Assembly: GCA_015063785.1 (NCBI GenBank)
Contig: SVTM01000024.1
Coordinates: 1 to 47,453, forward strand
Source of the DNA: Oscillospiraceae bacterium
GTDB lineage: Bacteria > Bacillota > Clostridia > Oscillospirales > CAG-382
DNA: 47,453 bases
Direction of reading: 5' to 3'
Position numbers and translations under genes: made by a program. The notes below the pieces were generated by a model. It worked only from the letters and a program-made list of their open reading frames with translations. It ran no database searches and had not been told where the DNA came from. This document shows, piece after piece, positions 26,662 to 35,243 of the stretch; the stretch's first letter is position 1, and each line of letters opens with the position of its first letter.

Positions 26662-27885
26662 ATGAAATACGTCACAGAAACGCTCGAAACTCCCATATAC
26701 GGCGAATACGACGTGGTTATCGTAGGTGCGGGCCCCGCAGGCTGCGGAGCCGCCATCGGCTGTGCGCGCTCGGGGCTTCGCACCCTGCTTATTGAAAAGT
26801 TCAACTGTCTCGGCGGCGCGTGGACAACGGGATTTATGAACCCGTTCTTTGATACCGAAAACAAGGTGGGCTTTGTGAAAGAGCTGGTGGATGCCCTTAA
26901 GGAAAAGGGGCAGTGGGGCGGTTTTTGGAACATCAGCTTCAACTATGAATACATGAAGCATATCCTTGAAGAAAAACTTGCCGAAGCCGGGGTGGAGATA
27001 CTTTACAACACCACCTTTTCAAGGGCGATATGCGACAAATTTCAGGTCACCGGCGTCATCGCCGAAAACATTGAGGGCAGATTTGCCGTTATGGCAAAAT
27101 ACGTCATCGACTGCACCGGCGACGGCAACGTGGCGGCAAGCGCAGGCTGTGCGTATGAGCTGGGCGAGAACGGCGATTACAAGGAATGCCAGGCCATGAC
27201 CCTTATGTTTCTTGTAGCAAATATCCCCGAAAAATACAAAGACGGCCTCATGCTTTTTGAAAAGCTCGACGCCGTCTACAAAAAGGCAGGACTTGAACTG
27301 CCCTTTAAGGTGCCTTATCTTATTCCCGTCCCGGGCACCCATTTCGGTGTTATCCAGTTTACCCACATGTACGAATACAATCCGTTGTCGGCAAAAGCAC
27401 TAACAGATGCCACCGTTGAGGGCAGACGCCAGCTGATCGAAGCCTTTGAGGCGCTGACCAAATATGACGAAGAGTTCAAGGATCTTGAGCTTGTCACCTC
27501 GTCAAGTGTTCTGGGCGTGCGCGAATCGCGAAGGATCGTGGGCGAATACACCCTGACCCTGCGTGACATTCTTGACGGCGCGCAGTTTACAGACGCCGTG
27601 GCAAAGGTTTCATTTGGCGCAGATTTGCACACAAAATCCAACAAGGGACAAAACTGCTTTTCCGTAAAGCCATATACCATTCCCCTGCGTGCGCTGATAC
27701 CCGAAAATTTCTACGGCATACTCGTGGCTGGCAGATGTATCTCGGGCACACGCGAGGCTATGGCATCCTACCGCGTCACGGGCAACTGCTGTCAGATGGG
27801 CGAAAACCTTGGCAATGCCGTGGCAATGGCAATAAAGTTCGGCGTTGATATCCGCGAGGTGCGCGATGGCTTTGCCCGCTTCTGA
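26662..27885 (+). CDS. FAD-dependent oxidoreductase (FAD_oxidored family)
   Basis: 407 residues from ATG 26662, chosen for its AGAGGTG ribosome binding site. The dinucleotide-binding fold is clear: V-I-V-G22-A-G-P-A-G27, with the FAD-ribose acidic residue E45 in LLIEKFNCLGG. A second nucleotide-contact motif is YVIDCTGDGNVAASAG. The C-terminal ILVAGRCISGTREAMASYRV with TGNCCQMGENLGNAVAMAIK is typical of the family that includes mucin- and glycan-cluster FAD proteins. It is soluble, with no signal peptide. The redox partner and substrate are not evident. It is monocistronic and converges with the DUF2974 gene with only 5 bp between stops. Confidence 0.9.
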   Translation: MKYVTETLETPIYGEYDVVIVGAGPAGCGAAIGCARSGLRTLLIEKFNCLGGAWTTGFMNPFFDTENKVGFVKELVDALKEKGQWGGFWNISFNYEYMKHILEEKLAEAGVEILYNTTFSRAICDKFQVTGVIAENIEGRFAVMAKYVIDCTGDGNVAASAGCAYELGENGDYKECQAMTLMFLVANIPEKYKDGLMLFEKLDAVYKKAGLELPFKVPYLIPVPGTHFGVIQFTHMYEYNPLSAKALTDATVEGRRQLIEAFEALTKYDEEFKDLELVTSSSVLGVRESRRIVGEYTLTLRDILDGAQFTDAVAKVSFGADLHTKSNKGQNCFSVKPYTIPLRALIPENFYGILVAGRCISGTREAMASYRVTGNCCQMGENLGNAVAMAIKFGVDIREVRDGFARF

Positions 27886-27890
27886 TTTTC

Positions 27891-29084
27891 TTATGTATTA
27901 AGCTTTATTCTGTTATTCTCCCGTTTTCTCTCGGGCAGGGTGCCGGCAGAACCCGTCGATCGTATGAGCTTGTCGACGAATTTCGGCAGATTGTTGCCCG
28001 ACGCGGAATTGAAAAGAGAAATGGCATCATTCATGACCTTTCTGGTGTCGGGGTCTAGTTTTTTCACCTCGCGCAGGACGGTCATGATGTTTTTTCCGTT
28101 GAAAAATTTGCGAACGTCGTCAACTCCCGTGGCGTTTACCAAGGCAAAAATGCCGTTTACCAGCTTCTCGCGCATGCTGTCTGTCATCGACGAAAGCCAT
28201 TTTGTTATGGTATCGTCAATATATACCGAGCTGTCTGTGATCCTTTCCACCTCCACATATCCGCCACGTTCGATCTCCCAGGTAAAGGGATTGTGCTGAA
28301 AGGGCAGCGAGTTGGAATAGCTTCTGATAACGACGAAACGGTCGGTGTTTTCAAATAGTATCCCCACAATCGACGAGGAAGGCACCACGTTTTCGATGCG
28401 AGATGCGATCTTTCTGAAACCTGCGCTCATCAGCACATCTTCGGGAAAACCCGGGCCGTCAAGATTGCGCACTGCGGCAATGGCATCGGAGGTGTCGCCG
28501 TCGCAAAAGGCAGCGGAATATGAGGCAAGGTTTCCGCCCTTGGAATGACCGCAGACAAAAAGCCTTTGCAAAGGATACGCCCTGTGCGCCCGTTCGAGAT
28601 AGTGCACGGCATCAAGCTGTGCAGGCACCGCGCGTGAAAACGCCATGTTGAAATCCTCTTTCCACCCCACAAGGGTAGAATCTGTTCCGCGATACGCCAC
28701 AACACAAGCGCAATTGCCGGGGTCCTCGTGGTCGGGGATCAGAAAAGTTACGGCAGAAAACTGCTCCTGCTTTTTTTCGCTTAATATATCGACAAAGCCG
28801 CAGATGGGAAGCTCGGAAAACCGCGGACTTCTCAACACCTCACGCAGCAAAAGCACGTTTTCAGCAAGGCTGATAACATATCTGCCGCCGCCTGCCTCGA
28901 TGTTTTCAAGCACCTTTTTTGCTGCCTGCCCAAGGGTTGTTTTTGCATCAAAGCTTTCGTCCACAATGCCTTCAAAGGGAAGATACGAAAGCTGGGCAAA
29001 GACCAGATAGTCCGCCTCGCAGATGGGAAAGGCTTTGAAAGAAATGTCTCCGCGCCATTTCACATATTCTATCATATTTTGCAT
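27891..29084 (-). CDS. Mbeg1-like (DUF2974) alpha/beta-hydrolase-type protein
   Basis: 397 residues. The N-terminal MIEYVKWRGDISFKAFPICE and DYLVFAQLSYLPFEGIV blocks are characteristic of DUF2974/Mbeg1-like proteins. A lipase-type nucleophile elbow is present, F-V-C-G-H-S181-K-G-G-N, preceded by CVVAYRGTDSTLVGWKEDFN, the class 3 lipase-like oxyanion region. Thus a serine hydrolase acting on lipids or esters is likely, but no member activity is known to me. There is no signal peptide. The C-terminal ~90 residues are helical. It is monocistronic, after the terminator of the parvulin gene. Confidence 0.87.
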   Translation of the reverse strand: MQNMIEYVKWRGDISFKAFPICEADYLVFAQLSYLPFEGIVDESFDAKTTLGQAAKKVLENIEAGGGRYVISLAENVLLLREVLRSPRFSELPICGFVDILSEKKQEQFSAVTFLIPDHEDPGNCACVVAYRGTDSTLVGWKEDFNMAFSRAVPAQLDAVHYLERAHRAYPLQRLFVCGHSKGGNLASYSAAFCDGDTSDAIAAVRNLDGPGFPEDVLMSAGFRKIASRIENVVPSSSIVGILFENTDRFVVIRSYSNSLPFQHNPFTWEIERGGYVEVERITDSSVYIDDTITKWLSSMTDSMREKLVNGIFALVNATGVDDVRKFFNGKNIMTVLREVKKLDPDTRKVMNDAISLFNSASGNNLPKFVDKLIRSTGSAGTLPERKRENNRIKLNT

Positions 29085-29140
29085 ATCAACACTCTCCTTT
29101 CACTTATTATATGCCGCAAGAGCTTTTGGGGATAAACACA

Positions 29141-29178
29141 AAGCGATCCTGTCAGAACGTGCCGACGGATCGCTTTTT
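29141..29178. terminator. Terminator after the parvulin lipoprotein gene
   Basis: Stem AAGCGATCC / GGATCGCTT (29141-29149 with 29167-29175), extended by GTC/GAC around a bulge. A T run follows on the plus strand and a T-rich tract on the minus strand. By position it serves the minus-strand gene ending at 29200. Confidence 0.8.
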
Positions 29179-29199
29179 CGTTGTCTTTAATTATTTGCT

Positions 29200-30357
29200 T
29201 TATGCCGCGGCAGCTTCTTCGGAAGCTTCAGCTTCTGTTCCGGAAGATTCCTCTGCTGCATCCTCCTTGGGCTCATCAGCCTTCTCTTCGGTTGCAGGCT
29301 TTTTGGATGCAAGATATTCGTTAATGATCTCTTCGTTTATCGCTTCAAAAGAGTCGAGATATTCGATCTTTGCTTCGTCGATGGCTTTCTGAACCATTTC
29401 GCCGTAAAGCAGGTTGCAAAGGTAGATCTCTGCGCCGGATCTGATTTCTTCGTCCTCAAGAATGTGCCTGTCATCCATGGGATATTTCTTGATAATGTGA
29501 TAACCGAACTGCGATTCAACGATGTCGCTGATCTCGCCCACTTCAAGGTCATAAGAAGCTTTTTCAAAAGGCTCTACCATGGTTCCGTAGGTGAAGTAGT
29601 ATCCGAGCTCGGGATCCATTCCGTCCTCGCTGATCTCTTTTACAAGCTCTTCAAACGATTCGCCCGCCTTTGCTCTTTCAAGAACGCGGTCGGCGCGGCT
29701 TCTTGCCTCTGCCTTCTGGGAATCGTCAAGACCCTCGGTCTTCACAAGGATGTGCTTTACACGAACGTAGTTTTCGTGGATATAGTCAAGGATCTCCTGA
29801 TCCTCGGGCTTGCATTCTTCGATGAATACAGCCGAGAACTTTTCGTTGTAGAGATAATGGGCAATTCTGTCAAGATAAACCTTTTCGGTCATGTGGAACA
29901 TATCAAGCTCTTCAAAATACTGCTCAAGCTCGCCGCCGAAGTTTTCGATGGTCTGATCGCGCAGAGCGTAAACCTGCTGATAGTCGGAGTCAGAGAGAGT
30001 GACACCGTAATCTTCAAAGATTTCGATAAGAGAGTTCCAGTACTTCAGCTCGTCCTCCGCTGCCGCCTCCCATACCGAGCGGTCATCTCCGCCGAGATAG
30101 TCTGCCACCTGATAAAGCATGCAGCGATAAAGAGCGGCGGAATATTCGTTGTCGTTTACCTTTATGATATTCACCTTGTCGTAATCGGTGAGAACGATCT
30201 CGGGAGCGACAAAGTCGGATGTACCCTCACCGTTCTGTTCGGTCTGTGTGTTACCGTCGACGTTTTCGTCACCCGTGTTTTCGGTCTTTTTGCATCCTGT
30301 GATCACCGATGTGCCAAGCATCAGAAGAGCAAGCGCAAGAGCCAGTTTCTTTTTCAT
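29200..30357 (-). CDS. Parvulin-type peptidyl-prolyl isomerase lipoprotein, PrsA-like
   Basis: 385 residues with a lipoprotein signal (MKKKLALALALLMLGTSVIT then G-C), so it is tethered outside the membrane. A SurA/PrsA-like helical region (about 60-190) precedes the parvulin domain (about 195-295), with VRVKHILVKTEGLDDSQKAE, ARAKAGESFEELVKEISEDG-type sequence and the closing QFGYHIIKKYP. It should assist folding of secreted proteins. The C-terminal 45 residues are an unusual low-complexity Glu/Ala/Lys tail (about 340-385; EEKADEPKEDAAEESSGTEA) that probably reaches into the wall. It is monocistronic. Confidence 0.93.
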   Translation of the reverse strand: MKKKLALALALLMLGTSVITGCKKTENTGDENVDGNTQTEQNGEGTSDFVAPEIVLTDYDKVNIIKVNDNEYSAALYRCMLYQVADYLGGDDRSVWEAAAEDELKYWNSLIEIFEDYGVTLSDSDYQQVYALRDQTIENFGGELEQYFEELDMFHMTEKVYLDRIAHYLYNEKFSAVFIEECKPEDQEILDYIHENYVRVKHILVKTEGLDDSQKAEARSRADRVLERAKAGESFEELVKEISEDGMDPELGYYFTYGTMVEPFEKASYDLEVGEISDIVESQFGYHIIKKYPMDDRHILEDEEIRSGAEIYLCNLLYGEMVQKAIDEAKIEYLDSFEAINEEIINEYLASKKPATEEKADEPKEDAAEESSGTEAEASEEAAAA

Positions 30358-30531
30358 TATTGATACCTTTTTACCTTTCTATCTTTTTGTTTGATACGGC
30401 AAAAAGCCGTCTACAACATGGTAGTATATAACGGGAATGTGACATCCGTGTGAAATCGGACGATTTTTTTAGTATTTTTTGCTTTTTTTGCAAAAATATT
30501 TTATCTTTTTCCGAAAAATTTACCCGAAAGC

Positions 30532-30560
30532 TTTACAAGAGGGCAAAAAAGAGATATAAT
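30532..30560 (+). promoter_or_regulatory. Sigma-A promoter of the thioesterase-AsnC-aminotransferase operon
   Basis: TTTACA (30532-30537), 17-bp spacer, TATAAT (30555-30560). The remaining 30358-30531 gap shows a small ACGGC/GCCGT hairpin (30397-30412) but no gene. Confidence 0.85.
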
Positions 30561-30602
30561 ATATAATTAAACAGATACACAAATCTTCAAAGAGGTCAGA
30601 AA

Positions 30603-31076
30603 ATGCAAGAACGAACCCCGCAGGATTCACGCTGCGAAATAACCCAGATACTTCCCCATTACGCCATAAACGGTGCGGACAGACTGCTTGGCGGATACAT
30701 GCTTAATGTCATCGACGAGCTTGCCGCCGCCTGCGCAAAAAGATATTGCAGATGCACGGTGACCACTGCCCTTATCGACAGCGCCGAATTTATTGCACCA
30801 CCTGCACGGCTTGGCGAGCTTTTTACCGCCACGGGGGTGGTGACACGAGCGGGAAAGACCTCGGTTGAGGTCAAAGTCGAAGGATGCGTCGAAAACACCG
30901 ACGGCACAAAGCGCCCCGTTTGCCGCGGCTACGTTGTGGCGGTTGCCCTTGACGAAAACGGAAAACCCTGCGCCGTGCCTCCCCTTTTGTGCACCACCGA
31001 CGAGGAAAAAGCGGAATACGAAAAAGCCTGCGAGCGCGACAAGATCCGCAAGATGCGCCGCGAAATGAATATATAA
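30603..31076 (+). CDS. Hotdog-fold acyl-CoA thioesterase
   Basis: 157 residues with the single hotdog domain of bacterial acyl-CoA hydrolases (YciA/YkhA type). The features are the LGGYMLNVIDELAAACAKRY helix, the TTALIDSAEFIAPPARLGEL strand pair and the VVTRAGKTSVEVKVEGCVEN strand. The AsP in IDSAEF corresponds to the family position xxDxVDF. Such enzymes cleave acyl-CoA to free acid and CoA in the cytosol. The charged C-terminal tail (EEKAEYEKACERDKIRKMRR) is usual. It is first in an operon with an AsnC-type regulator and an aminotransferase, which might hint at a role in branched or short acyl-CoA metabolism. Confidence 0.87.
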   Translation: MQERTPQDSRCEITQILPHYAINGADRLLGGYMLNVIDELAAACAKRYCRCTVTTALIDSAEFIAPPARLGELFTATGVVTRAGKTSVEVKVEGCVENTDGTKRPVCRGYVVAVALDENGKPCAVPPLLCTTDEEKAEYEKACERDKIRKMRREMNI

Positions 31077-31101
31077 AAAACGACGAAAGGAATATACAAA
31101 A

Positions 31102-31578
31102 ATGACATTACTCGAACTGCTTGAAAACGACAGCCGCCTCACCGCCAAGGAGCTTGCTGCAATTCTTGAAAAAGAAGTGGGCGACATAAAAAAAGAAATA
31201 TCCGAGCTTGAAGAACAGGGCGTAATACTCGGTTACAAGACAATCGTCGACTGGGACAAGACCGACAGAGAATACGTGACCGCCCTTATCGAAATAAAGG
31301 TTATCCCCCAGAGAGACCGCGGATTTGACGAGATTGCGGGTAAGATCTGCCGCTATCCCGAAGTGAAAACGGTATATCTGATGTCGGGCGGATTTGACAT
31401 TGCTGTGCTTGTCGAAGGCAAGACCATGCGCGAAGTTGCGCTGTTTGTTGCCGAAAAGCTGGCGCTTATCGAATCTGTCACCGCCACCGCCACTCACTTT
31501 GTGCTTCGCCGCTACAAGGACAAGGGCGTTATCTACAAGGCTCCCGACAAGGACGAAAGAGGAGAGGGCATCATATGA
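31102..31578 (+). CDS. Lrp/AsnC family transcriptional regulator (AlaR/YugG-like)
   Basis: 158 residues. A winged helix-turn-helix occupies about residues 1-55 (LLELLENDSRLTAKELAAIL). It is followed by a RAM/AsnC effector domain (about 65-145; TALIEIKVIPQRDRGFDEIA, VYLMSGGFDIAVLVEG). Such proteins sense amino acids and assemble as octamers. The start has GAAAGG upstream. The gene overlaps the aminotransferase by ATGA, so the two are translationally coupled. The same pair occurs in Bacillus as yugG-yugH (alaR-alaT), which suggests local control of the aminotransferase by its amino-acid product. Confidence 0.93.
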   Translation: MTLLELLENDSRLTAKELAAILEKEVGDIKKEISELEEQGVILGYKTIVDWDKTDREYVTALIEIKVIPQRDRGFDEIAGKICRYPEVKTVYLMSGGFDIAVLVEGKTMREVALFVAEKLALIESVTATATHFVLRRYKDKGVIYKAPDKDERGEGII

Positions 31579-32741
31579 TAGATTATTCAAAGATGCTTTC
31601 CGACAAGATCGTAAACATCAAGCCCTCGGGCATCAGAAAGTTTTTCGATCTGCTCAACGAGGCAAAGGATGTGGTCGGCCTCACCGTCGGACAGCCCGAT
31701 TTTCCCACCCCCTGGCACATCAGCGAAAAAGCTATACAGAGCATCGAAAAAAACAAGACCTTTTATACCCCCAACAGCGGACTTGTACCCCTGCGCGAGG
31801 CGATATGCGCATATCTTGACAGAAGATTCAAGCTTAAATACGAGCCGTCCAACGAGGTAATCGTAACTGTCGGCGGCAGCGAGGCTCTTGACGTTTCTCT
31901 GCGCGCACTCATAAACCCCGGCGACGAGGTTATTTTGCCCCTGCCGGCGTTTGTCTGCTACGAGCCGATAATCGAGCTTTGCGGCGGAAAACCCGTTATC
32001 ATCAACACCAAGGTCGAAAACAAATTCAGGCTGACAGCGGCAGAACTGAAAGCCGCCATAACCGACAAAACAAAGCTTCTCGTGCTCCCCTTCCCCAACA
32101 ACCCCACAGGAGCCATCCTTGACGAGAAGGATCTTGCCGAGATCGCAGAAGTTCTTCGCCCCACCAACATAGCCGTTCTTTCGGACGAAATATACGCCGA
32201 GCTTACATACGGCAGACACCATGTCTCGATAGCATCGTTTGAGGGTATGCGCGAGCGCACCATCATTGCGTCCGGCTTTTCAAAGGCATATGCCATGACA
32301 GGCTGGCGCCTCGGATATATCGCGGCACCGCGTGAGATCACAGAGCAGATATACAAGATTCACCAGTACGGCATCATGTGCGCCCCCACTGCCAGCCAGT
32401 TTGCCGGAATCGAGGCAATGGAGGCAGGCGACGAGGATATCGAATACATGAAGTCACAGTACAACCGCCGCAGAATGATGTTGCTTGACGGACTTCGCAC
32501 TTTGGGCTTTGAATGTTTTGAACCCGAGGGGGCTTTTTATCTCTTTCCCAAGGTTACAGACGAAAGAATGACCTCCGAGGTCTTCTGCGAAAAGCTTCTG
32601 CACGAGGGCGGAGTTGCCATTGTCCCCGGCACGGCTTTCGGCGATTGCGGCGAAGGCTTTGCACGCATATCCTACGCATATTCGATGCAGCACATCGAAC
32701 AGGCGCTTGAAAGAATGGAAAAATTCCTGAAAAATATGTAA
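31575..32741 (+). CDS. PLP-dependent class I/II aminotransferase (AlaT/YugH-like)
   Basis: 388 residues, fold type I. PLP-binding residues can be placed by motif: N175 in PFPNNPTG, D204 and Y207 in VLSDEIYAEL, and the Schiff-base lysine K237 in SGFSKAYAMTGWRLGYIA. The substrate-carboxylate arginine lies in GFARISYAYS. It transfers amino groups between an amino acid and 2-oxoglutarate or pyruvate. Pairing with the AsnC-type regulator matches Bacillus alaR-alaT, so alanine is a reasonable first guess; aspartate or aromatic substrates are possible. The operon ends at the palindromic terminator 32791-32820. Confidence 0.93.
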   Translation: MIDYSKMLSDKIVNIKPSGIRKFFDLLNEAKDVVGLTVGQPDFPTPWHISEKAIQSIEKNKTFYTPNSGLVPLREAICAYLDRRFKLKYEPSNEVIVTVGGSEALDVSLRALINPGDEVILPLPAFVCYEPIIELCGGKPVIINTKVENKFRLTAAELKAAITDKTKLLVLPFPNNPTGAILDEKDLAEIAEVLRPTNIAVLSDEIYAELTYGRHHVSIASFEGMRERTIIASGFSKAYAMTGWRLGYIAAPREITEQIYKIHQYGIMCAPTASQFAGIEAMEAGDEDIEYMKSQYNRRRMMLLDGLRTLGFECFEPEGAFYLFPKVTDERMTSEVFCEKLLHEGGVAIVPGTAFGDCGEGFARISYAYSMQHIEQALERMEKFLKNM

Positions 32742-32781
32742 ACACCGCATGGCAGAAAACATCCTGCAAATGCCAAACTTC

Positions 32782-32828
32782 AAAAAAATAACTCCCATTG
32801 TACCGCGGTACAATGGGAGTTTTGATTT
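32782..32828. terminator. Bidirectional terminator, perfect 30-bp palindrome
   Basis: Bases 32791-32820 form an uninterrupted palindrome (ACTCCCATTGTACCG and its complement), flanked by an A7 run on the left and a T-rich tract on the right. It serves the aminotransferase and the EF-G-like gene, which converge here. Confidence 0.92.
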
Positions 32829-32836
32829 TGGTTTAA

Positions 32837-34888
32837 TTATTCCTCTGCTGTTGCGTTTTCTGCAATGATCTTCTGTGCAAGCGGTCCGGGAACTTCTTCG
32901 TATCTTTCAAAAGCGTATTCGAAGTCGCCTCTGCCCTGAGTCATGGCACGCAGAGTGATGGAATAGGTGGTCATTTCGGACTGGGGAACTTCTGCCTCGA
33001 TGATGGTGATGTCAGCCTTGTCACCCTTACCTGTACCGAGAATTCTGCCGCGGCGCTTGCTTACATCGCCAATAACGTCGCCCATGTAATCATCGGGAAC
33101 AGAAACGGTCAGCTTGCCGACAGGTTCAAGGATGGCAGGATTTGCGTTCTTCAGTTCCTTGTACGCAAGACCTGCTGCGAGCTTGAACGCCATTTCGGAC
33201 GAGTCAACATCGTGGTACGAACCGTCAAAGAGGTCTGCGCAAAGGCCAACCATCGGGAAGCCTGCCAAAACGCCCTTGAGCATACATTCGGAAAGACCCT
33301 TTTCTACTGCGGGATGGAAGTTCTTGGGAACCGAGCCGCCAAAGGTACTTTCGGAGAATACAAGTCCGTCTTCGCCGGGAGCAAAATGGATCTTGACGTG
33401 GCCGTACTGACCTTTACCGCCCGACTGCTTCTTATGCTTACCTTCTGCGTCGATCTTCTTCTTTATTGTTTCGCGGTAGGCAATCTTGGGTTCGGAATAC
33501 TGAACCGAAGTGCCAAAGCGTGTCTTGAGCTTTGCGGTTACGATGTCAAGGTGCTGTTCGCCAAGACCGTATACGAGCATCTGCTTTGTTTCGGCGTTGT
33601 TTTCATAGCGGAGAGTAAGGTCTTCTTCAAGCAACTTGGAGATACCGCCCGAGATCTTGTCTTCGTCGCCCTTGGTAGCAGGAACGATGCCCATGCCGTA
33701 GTAGGGAGTCTTGTACTTGATCTTTTTGTACTGTATGGTCGAACCCGATGTGAGGGTGTCGTTGGTGTTGGTGTTCGAAAGCTTTGCGGTCATACCGATA
33801 TCGCCACAGGCAAGCTCGTCAACTTCGACCTGCTTCTTGCCCTTGAGGGTATAGATGTGTGCAAACTTTTCGTTGTCGCCTGTGGTGAGGTTCTTGAGAA
33901 CCGCGTCGCGCTTGAGGGTGCCGTTCATAACCTTGAAGTAGGACATTTTTCCTACGAAGGGGTCGGCAACCGTCTTGAATACGAAGATTGCGGGGTCGCC
34001 CTCTGTATCGATCTTGACATATTCGCCGTCAAGGTCGCGCTCGTGCTTCTTGCCGAAGGGGTTCGGGAAGGAGTTGGAGATAACGTAAAGCAGGGATGTG
34101 ATACCGTCAAGTGTTGCGGCAGAGCCTACCATAACGGGAGCGATGCTTCTGTCGTTGATACCCTTGCAGAGAGCTTCTGTCATTTCAGTTTCGGTAAATT
34201 CTTCTTCTGCAAAGAACTTTTCCATAAGCTCGTCGGAGGTGGAAGCAAGAGATTCCATAAGCAGAGATCTTGCCTCGGCGATGTTGTCAGAGAACTTGGG
34301 GTCGATGGCAATTTCCTTTGCCTCGGTGCCGTTGTATGCATACGCCTTGTTCTTGATGAGGTTTACGATACCCACGGTCTTTCTGTTTTCAAAGATCGGG
34401 ATGGTAACGGGACAGATTGTCTTGCCGAATTTTTCACGCATGGCGTCGATGGTTGCCGAGAAGTTGGCGTTTTCGTCATCGATCTTGTTGATAAAGAATG
34501 CCTTGGGCACGGTTGCCTCTGTGGCATATTCCCATGCGATCTCGCAACCTGCGTCCACGCCGCTCTTTGCGTCCATGACGATAAGAGCACAGCCCGAAAC
34601 ACGCAGACCCTGCATTACTTCGCCCGAAAAATCGAGATAACCGGGAGTGTCGATAATGTTTATCTTCTTGTCGTTATAATATGCGGGAGCAATAGCTGTG
34701 GAGATAGAAAACTTGCGCTTAATTTCCTCGGGGTCATAGTCACAGATAGTTGTTCCGTCTGCTGTCTTTCCGAGTCTGTCTGTTCCTTTAGAAATATACA
34801 GCATTGCTTCGGCAACCGAAGTTTTGCCGTTTCCTCCGTGTCCCAGCAAGCATATGTTGCGGATATTTTCTGTTTTTGTAGTTGCCAT
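32837..34888 (-). CDS. Elongation factor G-like translational GTPase (EF-G paralogue type)
   Basis: 683 residues with all five EF-G domains. The P-loop is GHGGNGKTS rather than the canonical AHIDAGKTT. G3 is DTPGYLDF and G4 is NKID. Switch I reads EEIKRKFSISTAI, replacing the usual RGITI, a mark of the second EF-G subgroup rather than housekeeping FusA. Domain IV keeps HKKQSGGKGQYGHVKI and DGSYHDVDSSEMAFKLA. The ATG at 34888 has AAAGGAG upstream and is used instead of a TTG 42 bp earlier. It is transcribed alone from a promoter at 35034-35062 with a ~140-nt leader. Translocation or ribosome recycling is possible; the precise task is unknown. Confidence 0.92.
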   Translation of the reverse strand: MATTKTENIRNICLLGHGGNGKTSVAEAMLYISKGTDRLGKTADGTTICDYDPEEIKRKFSISTAIAPAYYNDKKINIIDTPGYLDFSGEVMQGLRVSGCALIVMDAKSGVDAGCEIAWEYATEATVPKAFFINKIDDENANFSATIDAMREKFGKTICPVTIPIFENRKTVGIVNLIKNKAYAYNGTEAKEIAIDPKFSDNIAEARSLLMESLASTSDELMEKFFAEEEFTETEMTEALCKGINDRSIAPVMVGSAATLDGITSLLYVISNSFPNPFGKKHERDLDGEYVKIDTEGDPAIFVFKTVADPFVGKMSYFKVMNGTLKRDAVLKNLTTGDNEKFAHIYTLKGKKQVEVDELACGDIGMTAKLSNTNTNDTLTSGSTIQYKKIKYKTPYYGMGIVPATKGDEDKISGGISKLLEEDLTLRYENNAETKQMLVYGLGEQHLDIVTAKLKTRFGTSVQYSEPKIAYRETIKKKIDAEGKHKKQSGGKGQYGHVKIHFAPGEDGLVFSESTFGGSVPKNFHPAVEKGLSECMLKGVLAGFPMVGLCADLFDGSYHDVDSSEMAFKLAAGLAYKELKNANPAILEPVGKLTVSVPDDYMGDVIGDVSKRRGRILGTGKGDKADITIIEAEVPQSEMTTYSITLRAMTQGRGDFEYAFERYEEVPGPLAQKIIAENATAEE

Positions 34889-35033
34889 TGTTGTTAGACT
34901 CCTTTCCGGAAAATGTACTTGCCCGTACAAAGCGATGTATTTATGTCAGAGATCTTTTAAAAAAATGTCCGTCACCAATTCATTTTGCGCTGTAAGGGTT
35001 TCGGCTTAAAAAAATAAAATTGCCGTTAGATAT

Positions 35034-35062
35034 ATTATAAATCACTTTGCAAAATTATGCAA
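35034..35062 (-). promoter_or_regulatory. Promoter of the EF-G-like gene
   Basis: Minus-strand TTGCAT (35062-35057), 17-bp spacer, TATAAT (35039-35034). Nothing else stands out between 34889 and 35180 apart from A/T runs. Confidence 0.75.
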
Positions 35063-35180
35063 TATGTAATAATAATCATAATATTCTTTTTTATTTTGTG
35101 CACAATTCACAAAAATTTGTGAAAAAATCTCCATTCGCCTCAATCCAATTAACATCGGCACAGAAAAAGCCGCTTTTTCG

Positions 35181-35209
35181 TTGACATCCAACCTGTTTTG
35201 TGCTATAAA
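35181..35209 (+). promoter_or_regulatory. Consensus sigma-A promoter of the beta-helix / GH110-like operon
   Basis: TTGACA (35181-35186), 17-bp spacer, TATAAA (35204-35209), then AAAGGAG and the ATG at 35244. Confidence 0.9.
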
Positions 35210-35243
35210 TATGTTAACAGCAAACAAAAGGAGAACTTATTTT

